This document shows, piece by piece, positions 37,010-45,996 of a DNA stretch of 64,000 nt. The notes beneath the pieces are model-generated. The model did not search any database. It was not told the DNA's origin and saw nothing but the letters and a program-made list of their open reading frames with translations. A program made the position numbers and the translations under genes. The DNA comes from Petrachloros mirabilis ULC683. Its GTDB lineage: Bacteria > Cyanobacteriota > Cyanobacteriia > Thermosynechococcales > Thermosynechococcaceae. The stretch lies in the NCBI RefSeq assembly GCF_009939295.1, contig NZ_WVIC01000001.1:62001-126000 (forward strand). Reading direction: 5' to 3'. Position 1 is the first letter of the stretch. The number at the start of each line of letters is the position of its first letter.

Positions 37010-38131
37010 CTACGTTAGCTCAGATGGCTGCCATAGGGCTAACGGATTCCACAATCGGAGCCCATTGGTGCGCATGCCCTCTGCAACGACCTGTTCCCAA
37101 TTGTGGTAGGGATAAGGGGGTTGGTACTTCCCTTGTCCTGGGTCATACTGCCCCTCAACACCTGTCAACACTGACATCGAGTTGGTCGCGGCGGCCTTGA
37201 CGCCATCGTCGGTTGTTCGTGAACCCATGAAAAAATCGTTGCCCGGCCAAGAAACGTGATCCCAAGCGACCAGGCTATACAAGGTGCAACCAGAAAAATC
37301 ATCGCCTTGCTCGGCATAGGCGGTCGGGTGGCAAAGCTGTGACTTCCCCTGATTTCCGGCCAATCTGAGCGGACGAACCATAAACGATATGCCGTTAATC
37401 TCACTGCGGATATTCTCACACTCGCTGTATGGATCAAAGTAGACCGCTTTCAGATTTGGCAAAGTGGCACCGCTCTCGCTCAGCAGCCGTTGCAGAACGC
37501 CCTGAAGGTGGGTGCCAAGTTGACCCCGAAACCGACCAGCAAACTGTCCGCAACCGAGACCCGGCACAGTCACCAAGGCAGAGCGCGGCTTTGCTGCGCG
37601 GTGGTTGATATAGCGGAAGACCGGGAGGAGTCTGCGCTGGTAAAGGCTGTAGTACCCCGCTGTGGACAACTGTTCACTCACTCCAATGATCTCATTCCAA
37701 TCGGCTGGGGTCTTCCCTAGCCCGTTACGCAAGAGCGCGCCGGGAGTGAATACCAGCATCCCTGAAAATGGAGGCTCATGGGGTGTCGGGGCATGATGGT
37801 TGCCGTTGTCGAAGATGGTTACCTGCGCAGCGATCGAGACGTCACCCAGCAGACCCAGTTCGGTCAGACTCCAATCAGAGCCATCTCCGAATACCGCCGT
37901 CTCGGCGAAGATCTGAGGTCGCTTGGTGTCGATTAACCGACCGAGTAGATCGAGTTCTGTCAAAGATCGAATGTCTGCGTCTTGGAGACAATGTTGCAGA
38001 TAGGCTCCAGGTTCCCTCCGGCCAATTTGCAGCTCCTCCAAGTACTGAGCAGCACGCACCATGGTTTTTTCGGGAATGATGATGGAGTACCTGGGTGCAG
38101 CAGCGCCGCCCACAGTTTGCATGGGCATCAT
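37010..38131 (-). CDS. Macrodomain-like protein, possibly ADP-ribose binding
   Basis: 373 residues. I do not recognise a named family with certainty. The segments MLVFTPGALLRNGLG and SALVTVPGLGCGQFAGRFRGQLGTHLQGVLQRLL, followed by LKAVYFDPYS, resemble the strand-loop-helix blocks of macrodomains that bind ADP-ribose. The C-terminal part (LVAWDHVSWPGNDFFMGSRTTDDGVKAAATNSMSVLTG) and the N-terminal 60 residues are distinctive. The start codon overlaps the stop of the DUF1810 gene (ATGA) and an ADP-ribosylglycohydrolase gene follows 16 bases later. That context supports an ADP-ribose or NAD-related role; function is inferred. Confidence 0.62.
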   Translation of the reverse strand: MMPMQTVGGAAAPRYSIIIPEKTMVRAAQYLEELQIGRREPGAYLQHCLQDADIRSLTELDLLGRLIDTKRPQIFAETAVFGDGSDWSLTELGLLGDVSIAAQVTIFDNGNHHAPTPHEPPFSGMLVFTPGALLRNGLGKTPADWNEIIGVSEQLSTAGYYSLYQRRLLPVFRYINHRAAKPRSALVTVPGLGCGQFAGRFRGQLGTHLQGVLQRLLSESGATLPNLKAVYFDPYSECENIRSEINGISFMVRPLRLAGNQGKSQLCHPTAYAEQGDDFSGCTLYSLVAWDHVSWPGNDFFMGSRTTDDGVKAAATNSMSVLTGVEGQYDPGQGKYQPPYPYHNWEQVVAEGMRTNGLRLWNPLALWQPSELT

Positions 38132-38601
38132 TGTGCCTCTCTTCGCCAGACGATTATTGGGGTCAACGCCACATCGAGTTGTGTGAGGGTTGCTGGATCG
38201 GGTTGAGACTCAAAGAATTGCGCTAGAGCTTCATGGAATATGCTGTCTGGCTCAGCAACTGCCGCAAATAGGGTGAGGCAAGACCGGAACTTCATCGCGT
38301 CGAGGTCGCCTAGGATTTGAGTTGCAGACTTGTCTTTGTGGGCGAAGATGGCTCGCACACATTCGATCAGCCGCAATCCGAGCACAGGGTGAGCCAAGTA
38401 TGCTTCTGCCTCGTATAAATCCGCGACCCCGTACTGGTAAGACATGGAACTGCGTCCAAGCCCTCGAAGTTGCGGAAGAATGTACCAAATCCAATGACTT
38501 CGCTTGTAACCTGCACATAGCTCTCTAAGTGCCAGATCGTAGCTGCTCTCTTTCTCTTGGGCAATAATGAATCTTTCTAGGCTGTCGGAATGTGGTTTCA
38601 T
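38128..38601 (-). CDS. DUF1810-family protein
   Basis: 157 residues. The core reads LERFIIAQEKESSYDLALRELCAGYKRSHWIWYILPQLRGLGRSSMSYQYGVADLYEAEAYLAHPVLGLRLIECVRAI, then DAMKFRSCLTLFA, the complete DUF1810 pattern. An AAGAGG site precedes the ATG. First gene of the three-gene minus-strand cluster; overlaps the next by 4 bases. The biochemical function of the family is not established to my knowledge. Its neighbours here are ADP-ribose-type proteins. Confidence 0.88.
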   Translation of the reverse strand: MKPHSDSLERFIIAQEKESSYDLALRELCAGYKRSHWIWYILPQLRGLGRSSMSYQYGVADLYEAEAYLAHPVLGLRLIECVRAIFAHKDKSATQILGDLDAMKFRSCLTLFAAVAEPDSIFHEALAQFFESQPDPATLTQLDVALTPIIVWRREAQ

Positions 38602-39005
38602 ACTGACCTCTTATCGCTCTTTTTTTACTCTGGGTCTAAAATTTGATTTGTCGTGAGCTGAAATCAAGCAAATACCTTCAAGGCTCCCAAGGTAATAAGC
38701 TGATCGGCATTTAAAATTCTAAGCTGATCCCCTTGCAGCAAGGGATTTAGAGCGATCATCATGCAATTTAGATGTGAAACGTTCCATAAAAGGAGCCTTG
38801 AAAGACTGATTTTTGCTGAAAGCCTTGTATAGCAGTGCTTCCAGGTCGTCGTGGAGAAATTCGCCATATTTAAACCGAAAGAGCCAGATTACCTGTGAAG
38901 CTGTTAGGCACCTAAGCTACACTAGATAGACTGCTCTAAAAGCCCTACGGCAAAGACTTTGCGAAAATTGACATGTATTTAAATGTGCAATGGCTTAGCC
39001 CAAAA
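38602..39005. other. Intergenic region with a possible decayed frame
   Basis: No complete gene. On the minus strand an open stretch ending at 38719 reads protein-like (VIWLFRFKYGEFLHDDLEALLYKAF) but has no start codon and no recognised family, so it may be a relic. The promoter of the DUF1810 cluster should lie near 38610-38660. Confidence 0.35.
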
Positions 39006-39503
39006 TCAGAGTTGATCGATTTCGTTTACAAGCCGTAAAACACTGCTGCGCAGAGGTTCTGCAACCCAAAATCCAGCTTCATTGATCAATGCATTCAATA
39101 GAGGCTTTACTTCAGCAATCAAATCTTGGCTTTTCGCTTCGACCAAGATCCCCAAAATTCCTGTATATCGGGGGTTCAGCTTGGTTGCTACTAGTCTGCC
39201 TCGACGTTCATCGATCAGCACTTGATCAGCTTGAATCTCGACTGCTAGAGCGATCGCTTCTGCTTCTCCGATATCAAGTTCGTTACTTAGGGCTTCAACA
39301 AGCATGCGATCGCTAACAGCACGAGTTTGAATCCACTCAAAGGTTTTTACCTCAATCGCACCTGCAACCGGAAAGTTGGGGTCAGTAAGTTCTTGATAAA
39401 CGGATTCGGGAATCAGAACTGTTTCGTATAGTTGATAAAGAAGATGAAGGTGATTGATCGCGGCAAGGTTATTGATGGGTGATGTATCACTGACAACAAT
39501 CAC
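39006..39503 (-). CDS. PIN-domain-like toxin (DUF3368)
   Basis: 165 residues. VSDTSPINNLAAI contains the first acidic residue of the PIN nuclease fold. NELDIGEAEAIALA and ADQVLIDERRGRLVA hold the remaining catalytic Glu/Asp positions. DUF3368 proteins pair with UPF0175 antitoxins, as here, with a 4-base overlap. Predicted RNase toxin of a type II module. Confidence 0.88.
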   Translation of the reverse strand: MIVVSDTSPINNLAAINHLHLLYQLYETVLIPESVYQELTDPNFPVAGAIEVKTFEWIQTRAVSDRMLVEALSNELDIGEAEAIALAVEIQADQVLIDERRGRLVATKLNPRYTGILGILVEAKSQDLIAEVKPLLNALINEAGFWVAEPLRSSVLRLVNEIDQL

Positions 39504-39745
39504 AACCTGCCCATCTCTCGCAGGTTATGAATATCTTGCTCAAAGTCTTTTACCCCGTAATGCACCGGAATATGACGACTAGCCAGTAAATGTTGAAAGG
39601 CAACACGATGCACCCCTGCAAATCGACTAGCTTGACCAAGAGTAAGCTTTTCTCGCTCAAAAAGCATAACAGCAATCTCTTGCCGCATTTCAGCCTCAGT
39701 CATGCGAGTTGCGGTTAAAACTTCGTCAGGGACAACAACACTCAT
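39500..39745 (-). CDS. UPF0175-family antitoxin
   Basis: 81 residues. The pattern AEMRQEIAVMLFEREKLTLGQASRFAGVHRVAFQHLLASRHIPVHY is the UPF0175 helix-turn-helix domain. The gene precedes and overlaps the DUF3368 toxin gene, giving the usual antitoxin-first order. Confidence 0.88.
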   Translation of the reverse strand: MSVVVPDEVLTATRMTEAEMRQEIAVMLFEREKLTLGQASRFAGVHRVAFQHLLASRHIPVHYGVKDFEQDIHNLREMGRL

Positions 39746-40157
39746 GTCTAAATTCTTCGCTACCTTACTATTTTATGCTTTTGATCTATGAGGATCTGGA
39801 AAGTGTCTGTCGTTCTGTCCGAACCAGCTAACACCGCGTTGGTGCGGACGGTACAGAGGGTATTGATCGTCGGGTTTGGCTTGATTTTGCCTGCCCAGGT
39901 TAGTCTGGAGGCTTTCGGTGAGCCGTGCCTCTGCTGGCAATCAGGCCACAGGACACCTGATGGGGCACCCCGCCACTAAAACTGTGCAAAGTTTTGAAAA
40001 ATGTAACGTTCGAGCCTATCCGCACCTGCTGCTCAGCGGGTTCAGGTAACATGGCTTACTAGAGTCAGCTCTATTTGTCACGTTGGGCTAAGCTGGCGGA
40101 AAGACTCAGTACAAGTCTAGACATCACTTTTTAGTACGAACATATTGCAAAGCACCC
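39746..40157. other. Intergenic region upstream of acsF
   Basis: About 410 bases between the divergent antitoxin and acsF genes. The small frame at 39788-39979 has no protein character. The acsF promoter and leader must be here; no strong hairpin seen. Confidence 0.5.
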
Positions 40158-41234
40158 ATGGTCAATACCCTCAACAAGCCTGAGTTTGAAGAAATCCGCA
40201 CTGGCGTGAAAGCGCCAGCCAAGGAAACGATTCTCACGCCTCGTTTCTATACCACTGACTTTGATGAGATGGCCAAGATGGATCTCTCGGTCAATGAGGA
40301 TGAGTTGCTGGCCATTCTGGAGGAGTTTCGGGCGGACTATAATCAAAAGCACTTTGTGCGGGATGAGCGCTTTGACCAGTCCTGGGATGCCATTGACGGT
40401 GAAACCCGCAAGTTGTTTGTGGAGTTCCTGGAGCGCTCTTGCACTGCTGAATTCTCTGGTTTTCTGCTCTACAAGGAACTAGGTCGTCGACTCAAAGACA
40501 AAAATCCAGTGCTGGCCGAGTGTTTTAACTTGATGTCTCGGGATGAGGCTCGTCACGCGGGGTTCTTGAACAAGGCTTTGTCTGACTTTCGTTTGTCGCT
40601 TGACTTGGGTTTTTTGACCAAGAGCCGCAGCTATACCTTCTTTAAGCCGAAGTTCATTTTCTACGCGACCTACTTGTCTGAGAAGATTGGCTACTGGCGC
40701 TACATCACCATTTACCGGCACTTAGAGTCCAATCCTCAAGACTGCATCTATCCCATCTTCCAGTTTTTTGAAAACTGGTGCCAAGATGAGAACCGCCATG
40801 GGGATTTCTTTGATGCAGTTATGCGATCGCAGCCCCAGTTCCTCAAAGGACTCAAAGCTCGGTTATGGTGCCGCTTCTTTTTGCTGTCGGTCTTTGCCAC
40901 CATGTATCTAAACGACTTGCAGCGCTCTGACTTCTATCGCTCTATTGGCCTAGATGCCCGTGAGTACGACAAAGAAGTGATCCAAAAAACCAATGAAACC
41001 GCCGGGCGGGTGTTTCCAATCATTTTGGATGTAGAGCATCCCCAGTTCTATCAACGGCTAGAAACCTGCCTCACCACCAATGAAAAGCTGCGAGCCATTG
41101 ATGCATCTAATCAGCCCAAGGCTCTGAAGTTCCTGCGGAAGCTGCCTCTGTACGTATCCAATGGCGCTCAGTTCCTGGCGCTGTATCTGCTCAAGCCAAT
41201 TTCCATGGCTCCCCGCGAAGGCATGGTCTTCTAG
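40158..41234 (+). CDS. acsF: Mg-protoporphyrin IX monomethyl ester oxidative cyclase (aerobic)
   Basis: Diiron oxygenase that forms the isocyclic ring E of chlorophyll to give divinyl protochlorophyllide. The two EXXH iron-binding motifs are EARH at 130-133 and ENRH at 211-214, with further Glu ligands nearby. 358 residues, normal for cyanobacterial AcsF/ChlA. Monocistronic, followed by a palindrome at 41259. It needs O2, so it is the aerobic cyclase. Confidence 0.97.
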   Translation: MVNTLNKPEFEEIRTGVKAPAKETILTPRFYTTDFDEMAKMDLSVNEDELLAILEEFRADYNQKHFVRDERFDQSWDAIDGETRKLFVEFLERSCTAEFSGFLLYKELGRRLKDKNPVLAECFNLMSRDEARHAGFLNKALSDFRLSLDLGFLTKSRSYTFFKPKFIFYATYLSEKIGYWRYITIYRHLESNPQDCIYPIFQFFENWCQDENRHGDFFDAVMRSQPQFLKGLKARLWCRFFLLSVFATMYLNDLQRSDFYRSIGLDAREYDKEVIQKTNETAGRVFPIILDVEHPQFYQRLETCLTTNEKLRAIDASNQPKALKFLRKLPLYVSNGAQFLALYLLKPISMAPREGMVF

Positions 41235-41258
41235 GAAAGCACTAGACTTAGTAGCGTT

Positions 41259-41324
41259 AAGGGTTTGCTGAAACTAGCTTGTGGCTGACATGTTCGTCAG
41301 CTTAGGCTATGCCAGCAAACCCTT
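41259..41324 (+). terminator. Palindrome after acsF, likely terminator
   Basis: A 12-bp outer stem (AAGGGTTTGCTG with CAGCAAACCCTT) encloses an inner hairpin (CTGAC-ATGTTC-GTCAG near 41285-41300). A short T stretch follows. Confidence 0.6.
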
Positions 41325-41349
41325 TTGATGTATTTTGCCAAGCCTTACA

Positions 41350-41934
41350 TCACCACTCTATGTTGGCCAAATCAATCTCTTCGTATAGGTCACTGAGCTT
41401 GATCTGACAATCAAAGCTTTTGCAGGAAAGGGTTGCATCCTGTGCATGGTATTCAGACAGCAACCATTGATGGGGCGATGTTTTAACGTGATGTTCAATG
41501 TGGATGGTGTACTGGTCAATCAGCAGGTATTCCTGAAATGTCGGCATCGTGCGATAGGCCAGAAACTTGTCGCCCCGATCATAGTCTTTGGTGGAAGTAG
41601 ACAGCACCTCGGCAATAAAGCAAGGATTCGTCACCGTATCCTTGCGTCCCGCCTGCAATTGAATCGGTTTGGGCACCACCATGACATCAGGATAGGTATA
41701 GATATTCCGGGTTGGAATCCATAGGCGTTGATCTGCAACAAAAGTGCGGTAAGGCTTGCCCCGCAGAGCAGACTTCAAGAGCACCAGCAAGTTGCCAGCA
41801 ATGTCGTTGTGGTCAGGTGTACCCCCGGTCATGGGTCTGATGTCTCCATCCCCAAATTCATGGCGCGTCGCTGAGTTGATTTCCAACTCTAAGTATTCTT
41901 CAGCAGTGTAGGTGCGTTCAGCAGCTTGAGTCAT
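41350..41934 (-). CDS. Uma2-family putative endonuclease (DUF820)
   Basis: 194 residues. The pattern YTAEEYLELE, RHEFGDGDIRPMTGGTPDHNDI, YTYPDVMVVPKP and CFIAEVLSTSTKDYDRGDKFLAYR is that of Uma2 proteins. These have a PD-(D/E)XK nuclease fold; the catalytic Asp of PDVMV and Glu of AEVLS are present. Highly expanded in cyanobacteria; role unknown, often considered a selfish or repair-linked nuclease. Confidence 0.92.
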   Translation of the reverse strand: MTQAAERTYTAEEYLELEINSATRHEFGDGDIRPMTGGTPDHNDIAGNLLVLLKSALRGKPYRTFVADQRLWIPTRNIYTYPDVMVVPKPIQLQAGRKDTVTNPCFIAEVLSTSTKDYDRGDKFLAYRTMPTFQEYLLIDQYTIHIEHHVKTSPHQWLLSEYHAQDATLSCKSFDCQIKLSDLYEEIDLANIEW

Positions 41935-42217
41935 AACGGTTACTAGGGCTGTTGAGCAGTAGAATTTTAACTCGGGGGATGCGTAGCATCAAAGATTGGG
42001 TAGTGATCTGCACCTAGTGGCGAGGCCCAAACCCTTGCCAGCCATTCATTATATAGCGATCCTAAGTCAGTTGCGCACACCCTGCATATCCCCCGGCTGT
42101 CGCTGTCCCTCACGCTTCGCGTCGCTGCGCCAGAACCAGGGGAAACAGGGGGTAGTGCCAGGTCTGTAAATTTATAAATCATTTAGGTTCGCTATAGGGC
42201 AGGTAGGTTTTGGAAAA

Positions 42218-42246
42218 AATCACTTCAACTTGATGTTGAAGTGATT
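42218..42246 (-). terminator. Perfect 12-bp hairpin with T-run on the minus strand
   Basis: AATCACTTCAAC and its complement enclose a 5-base loop. Read on the minus strand it is followed by TTTTTT, the form of an intrinsic terminator. Yet the gene on its upstream side in that direction lies on the opposite strand. It may stop antisense transcription, or act as a leader hairpin for the gene at 42273. Confidence 0.6.
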
Positions 42247-42272
42247 GCGAGACAATGCTTGGGGAGCTGAGG

Positions 42273-43499
42273 ATGCACATTGGGGTGATTGGTGGCGGGG
42301 CTGCTGGTTTTTTTGGGGCGATCGCAGCCGCCGAAGCCTGCCCCCATGCCCAAGTCACGCTTCTAGAAGCTGGGCGCGAAGTCCTAACCAAAGTCTTGAT
42401 TTCTGGGGGCGGGCGTTGCAACGTCACCCATGCCTGTTTTGATCCAGCCCTGCTGGTACAGCATTATCCCCGAGGGGGCAAAGCCCTGCGGGGAGCCTTC
42501 ACCCGATTTCAGCCCCAGGATACGGTGCGCTGGTTTGAGTCCCGAGGGGTGAAGCTCAAAACCGAAGCCGATGGCCGCATGTTTCCGGTCACGGACGATT
42601 CCCAGACGATTGCCGATTGTTTGCTGCAAGCGGCCAGAAAAGCAGGAGTCAACCTCCAGACCCAAGCTGGGGTGACGGCTCTAAACCACGATCCCCAAAC
42701 CCGTACCTTTCAGGTGCAATCTAAGCGGGGGCAGATGGAGTGCGATCGCATCCTCCTGGCAACCGGTAGCAGCCCCCAGGGCTGGCGGCTGGCAGCGCAA
42801 CTAGGTCACCGCATTATTCCCCCAGCCCCCTCCCTATTTACCTTCAAGGTCACCGATCTGCGCCTCCAAGACCTAGCGGGGATTGCCGTTGATCCCGTAC
42901 AGCTTCATCTGCGCGTAGCCGACGCCAAACCCCTGACCCAAACAGGGCCGCTGCTGATCACCCACTGGGGGCTGAGCGGTCCAGCAGTACTGAAGCTCTC
43001 GGCTTGGGGGGCACGACTGCTCCATGATGCCAAATACCAGGCCACGCTTTCGGTGAACTGGGTTCCCACCCTCCCAGATCTGCGCCAGACTTTGCTGGCG
43101 GCTAAAGAAGAGTCTCCCAGACGAGCGATCGCAAAGCAACCGCCTGTGCCCGTGCCCCAACGCCTATGGCAGCGCCTAACCATGGCTGCTCAAATTACCC
43201 CAGACAAACAGTGGTCCCATCTATCCAAAACAGACCTAGGGCAATTGATGGCACAGTTGACCCAGAGTACCTACACCATTACCGGTAAAGGGGTTTTCAA
43301 GGAAGAATTTGTCACCTGTGGGGGGGTGGCTCTCAAAGAGGTCAATTTCAAGACCATGGAAAGTCGGGTCTGCCCCGGACTCTATTTGGCCGGAGAAATA
43401 CTCGATATTGATGGCATCACTGGGGGCTTCAACTTCCAAAGCGCCTGGACAACTAGTTGGCTGGCGGGTCAGGCTATGGCTACCAAGTCTCATGCCTAA
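42273..43499 (+). CDS. FAD/NAD(P)-dependent oxidoreductase of the BaiN/HI0933 (YhiN) family
   Basis: About 408 residues from the ATG giving MHIGVIGGGAAGFFGAIAAAEA, a Rossmann FAD site; another ATG lies 6 codons earlier. The family motifs LISGGGRCNVTHA (with the conserved Cys), PRGGKALRGAF and the C-terminal GLYLAGEILDIDGITGGFNFQSAW are present. The redox substrate of the family is generally unknown. It stands alone in this window. Confidence 0.9.
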   Translation: MHIGVIGGGAAGFFGAIAAAEACPHAQVTLLEAGREVLTKVLISGGGRCNVTHACFDPALLVQHYPRGGKALRGAFTRFQPQDTVRWFESRGVKLKTEADGRMFPVTDDSQTIADCLLQAARKAGVNLQTQAGVTALNHDPQTRTFQVQSKRGQMECDRILLATGSSPQGWRLAAQLGHRIIPPAPSLFTFKVTDLRLQDLAGIAVDPVQLHLRVADAKPLTQTGPLLITHWGLSGPAVLKLSAWGARLLHDAKYQATLSVNWVPTLPDLRQTLLAAKEESPRRAIAKQPPVPVPQRLWQRLTMAAQITPDKQWSHLSKTDLGQLMAQLTQSTYTITGKGVFKEEFVTCGGVALKEVNFKTMESRVCPGLYLAGEILDIDGITGGFNFQSAWTTSWLAGQAMATKSHA

Positions 43500-43612
43500 C
43501 CAAGCTAGAATAACTTGTGAATAGATAACCCTTTTTCACGACCACATATTCTGAAAGAGCGGTTGGGGGATGAGGGCAAAAGATTTATCAGTCAATCAGC
43601 CTCAATCCTAAT

Positions 43613-44059
43613 ATGGGGTCTAATCAGAAGATGAATGATCTCTATGAACAAGACTATGCTCAGTGGCTAGAGGTGACTTTGAGCCAACTCAAAGATCAAG
43701 ATCTCGCCAATCTGGATTGGCAGCACTTAATTGAGGCGATTGAAGACTTGGGGCGAGAGCAAAAAAACAAGCTAGAAAGCTATCTGAGACAACTTCTCAA
43801 ACACCTCCTGCTCTATCAATACTGGGAAAAAGAGAAGCCTTACTGTGCTAGAGGATGGGCTGAAGAAATTGACAATTTTCGATCCGAACTAGAAATTCTC
43901 CTGCGCTCTCAGACACTTTACAACTACCTGCTGTTGATTTTGGAACCCACCTATCAAAAGGCCAGACGATCTGCCGTGATCAAAAGTGGGCTTGAGGTGT
44001 TTCCCAAAATCTGCCCCTATGAGGTTAATGCTATTTTGGACACCGAGTGGCTGCCCTGA
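43613..44059 (+). CDS. DUF29-family protein
   Basis: 148 residues, or 142 if the ATG at 43631 (MNDLYEQDYAQWL) is used, which matches the usual start better. DLANLDWQHLIEAIEDLGREQKNKLESYLRQLLKHLLLYQYW is the hallmark of DUF29, a helical family expanded in cyanobacteria with no known function. Convergent with mrdA, 15 bases between stops. Confidence 0.9.
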   Translation: MGSNQKMNDLYEQDYAQWLEVTLSQLKDQDLANLDWQHLIEAIEDLGREQKNKLESYLRQLLKHLLLYQYWEKEKPYCARGWAEEIDNFRSELEILLRSQTLYNYLLLILEPTYQKARRSAVIKSGLEVFPKICPYEVNAILDTEWLP

Positions 44060-44074
44060 AAGGGCTTCGGGCTT

Positions 44075-45841
44075 CTACTTTTTGAAGTAGGCTTCTAACA
44101 CCTGAAGGGTCATGGGGCCAGCCACTGAGCCGCCGCCCCCACCAGTGTTTTCGCCAAAGGCCACCACCACAATCTCAGGGTTGTTAAAGGGGGCATAGGC
44201 TCCAAACCAGGTGTGGGAACGACGGGGTGGGTCTTCTCCAGTGCCACTCTTGCCTGCGGCGGGGGGGATGCTGGGCACATTCAGGGCTTGTCCTGTGCCG
44301 CTGGTGACCACGGCTCGCAGGCCATTGCGGATGACGTTGAGCGTTGAAGGCTTAAGATTGAGCGGCACGGGTTGCCACTCGGGTTGCTCGGTAGCGGCTC
44401 GCAGCAGATGGGGTTTCACCCGGTAGCCACCGTTAGCAATGGTGGCGTAGACCATGGCCGCCTGGAGAGGGCTCACCTGCACGGCTCCCTGACCAATCGA
44501 CACCATCACCGAGTCCGCTGGATACCAGCCATACCCAAAGACCTCTTCTTTCCAGGCAGGATCGGGGAGAAAACCAGCGGACTCGCCCTGGATGTCAATG
44601 CCTGTCGGCAACCCTAACCCTAGCTTTTTGGCCCACTCCAGGAAAAGGGTAGGCCCCGTACGCACCCCCACCTGACCAAAAAAGGTGTTACTGCTCCACT
44701 GCATGGCGGTGACAAAGCCAATGGCTCCAAACCCAGCACCGTTCCAGTCTCCGACGCCATGGATGGAGGGATAGGTCATCAGAATGGTGTCCGGTGAAAA
44801 GGTGTCCGATTCCAGACCTGCGATCGCAGTCACCACCTTAAAGGTACTGGCGGGGGGAAACCCCTGAAGGGCTCGGTTCACAAAGGGGAACTGGCGGCTT
44901 TGGAGCTGCTGCCATTCTGCTTCTGTGACTCGACGAGCAAACCAATTCGGGTCAAAGCCAGGGCGGCTAGCCATGGCCAGCACCTCTCCATTGCGGGGAT
45001 CAATCGCTACTACTGCCCCCTGGCGATCTCCCAAAGCCGCCTCAGCCGCTCGTTGCACCTCTAGATCTAGAGACAGCGTGACATTTTTGCCAGGCAGAGA
45101 CGGCTTTTCCCCAAGGACTTGGACAATGCGACCCGACCCGTCTACCTCGACCTGCTGCCCACCCCAAGTGCCCCGCAACTGACTTTCATAAGCCGCCTCA
45201 ATGCCCATTTGGCCAACAATGTCTCCCAGGCGATAGCCTTCGTCTTGGCGACGGTCAAGCTCCTCAGCACTAATTTCACCGATATAGCCCAAAACTTGAG
45301 CAGCGAGTTCTCCATGGGGGTAATCTCGCACCGCTTCTTGGTCAATTTCTACACCGGGCAATTCATAGCTGCGCTCGGCTAGGGCAACCACCTGATCAAA
45401 GGGTAAAGCTTGGGCAATCCGTACCAGGGTCGGCGAGTATTCCCCTGCCTGCTCTAGACGTTCCTGAATTTCATCCTCAGGCAGATTGAGGATTTCCGCC
45501 ACAATGGCTCGTGTTTGAGGCCATTCTGCTTGACGCAGCACCATCGGCCAGACAAAGACCGAGTAAGAAAATCGGCTGTGAGCCAAAATGCGACCCTTAC
45601 GATCTAAAAGCTTGCCTCGCTCTGGCCGTTTGGGAATGAGACGAATCCGATTTTCGTTGGCAAGTTGTTGATTGCGCTCCCCTTCAATGAGTTGGAGGTA
45701 GCCCAAGCGGGTGCCAATCGCGCCAAAGAGCGACAGCGTTAAGAGAATCATCAACAAAAGTGTACGCTCGCCACTGCCAACCGTTCGAGAGGTGGCAGGG
45801 CGCTTAAAGTATGCAGTTGGCTGAGATTGTAAAAGACTCAT
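44075..45841 (-). CDS. mrdA: Penicillin-binding protein 2 (peptidoglycan transpeptidase)
   Basis: 588 residues. A single N-terminal membrane anchor (about 26-47) is followed by the pedestal/dimerisation domain, and then the transpeptidase domain with SxxK at S332-K335 (ASTFK), SxN at 383-385 (SSN) and KSGTG at 531-535. Class B PBP2 works with RodA in cell elongation; no rodA is in the window. Normal length and complete active site. Confidence 0.95.
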   Translation of the reverse strand: MSLLQSQPTAYFKRPATSRTVGSGERTLLLMILLTLSLFGAIGTRLGYLQLIEGERNQQLANENRIRLIPKRPERGKLLDRKGRILAHSRFSYSVFVWPMVLRQAEWPQTRAIVAEILNLPEDEIQERLEQAGEYSPTLVRIAQALPFDQVVALAERSYELPGVEIDQEAVRDYPHGELAAQVLGYIGEISAEELDRRQDEGYRLGDIVGQMGIEAAYESQLRGTWGGQQVEVDGSGRIVQVLGEKPSLPGKNVTLSLDLEVQRAAEAALGDRQGAVVAIDPRNGEVLAMASRPGFDPNWFARRVTEAEWQQLQSRQFPFVNRALQGFPPASTFKVVTAIAGLESDTFSPDTILMTYPSIHGVGDWNGAGFGAIGFVTAMQWSSNTFFGQVGVRTGPTLFLEWAKKLGLGLPTGIDIQGESAGFLPDPAWKEEVFGYGWYPADSVMVSIGQGAVQVSPLQAAMVYATIANGGYRVKPHLLRAATEQPEWQPVPLNLKPSTLNVIRNGLRAVVTSGTGQALNVPSIPPAAGKSGTGEDPPRRSHTWFGAYAPFNNPEIVVVAFGENTGGGGGSVAGPMTLQVLEAYFKK

Positions 45842-45996
45842 CGACCCCCGTCAAAACACATGCCATTTTGGGTGCTTAATGCTAACCTACTCTTTATTCG
45901 TCTGGTTCGTTTGGGTGGGGGTGCTCTAGCATCAATGTCGATTTCCCATCCATTAGGGTTTCAGGGGTTTGATGTTTGGAGTAAAAAAAGAAAATC

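Noticed and set aside
38664..38867. Minus-strand frame of 67 codons upstream of the DUF1810 cluster
   Set aside because: Its sequence is not protein-like; another frame of the same stretch looks more like a decayed gene but lacks a start.
39788..39979. Plus-strand frame of 63 codons upstream of acsF
   Set aside because: No ribosome-binding site, odd composition and no family; it lies in the acsF leader region.
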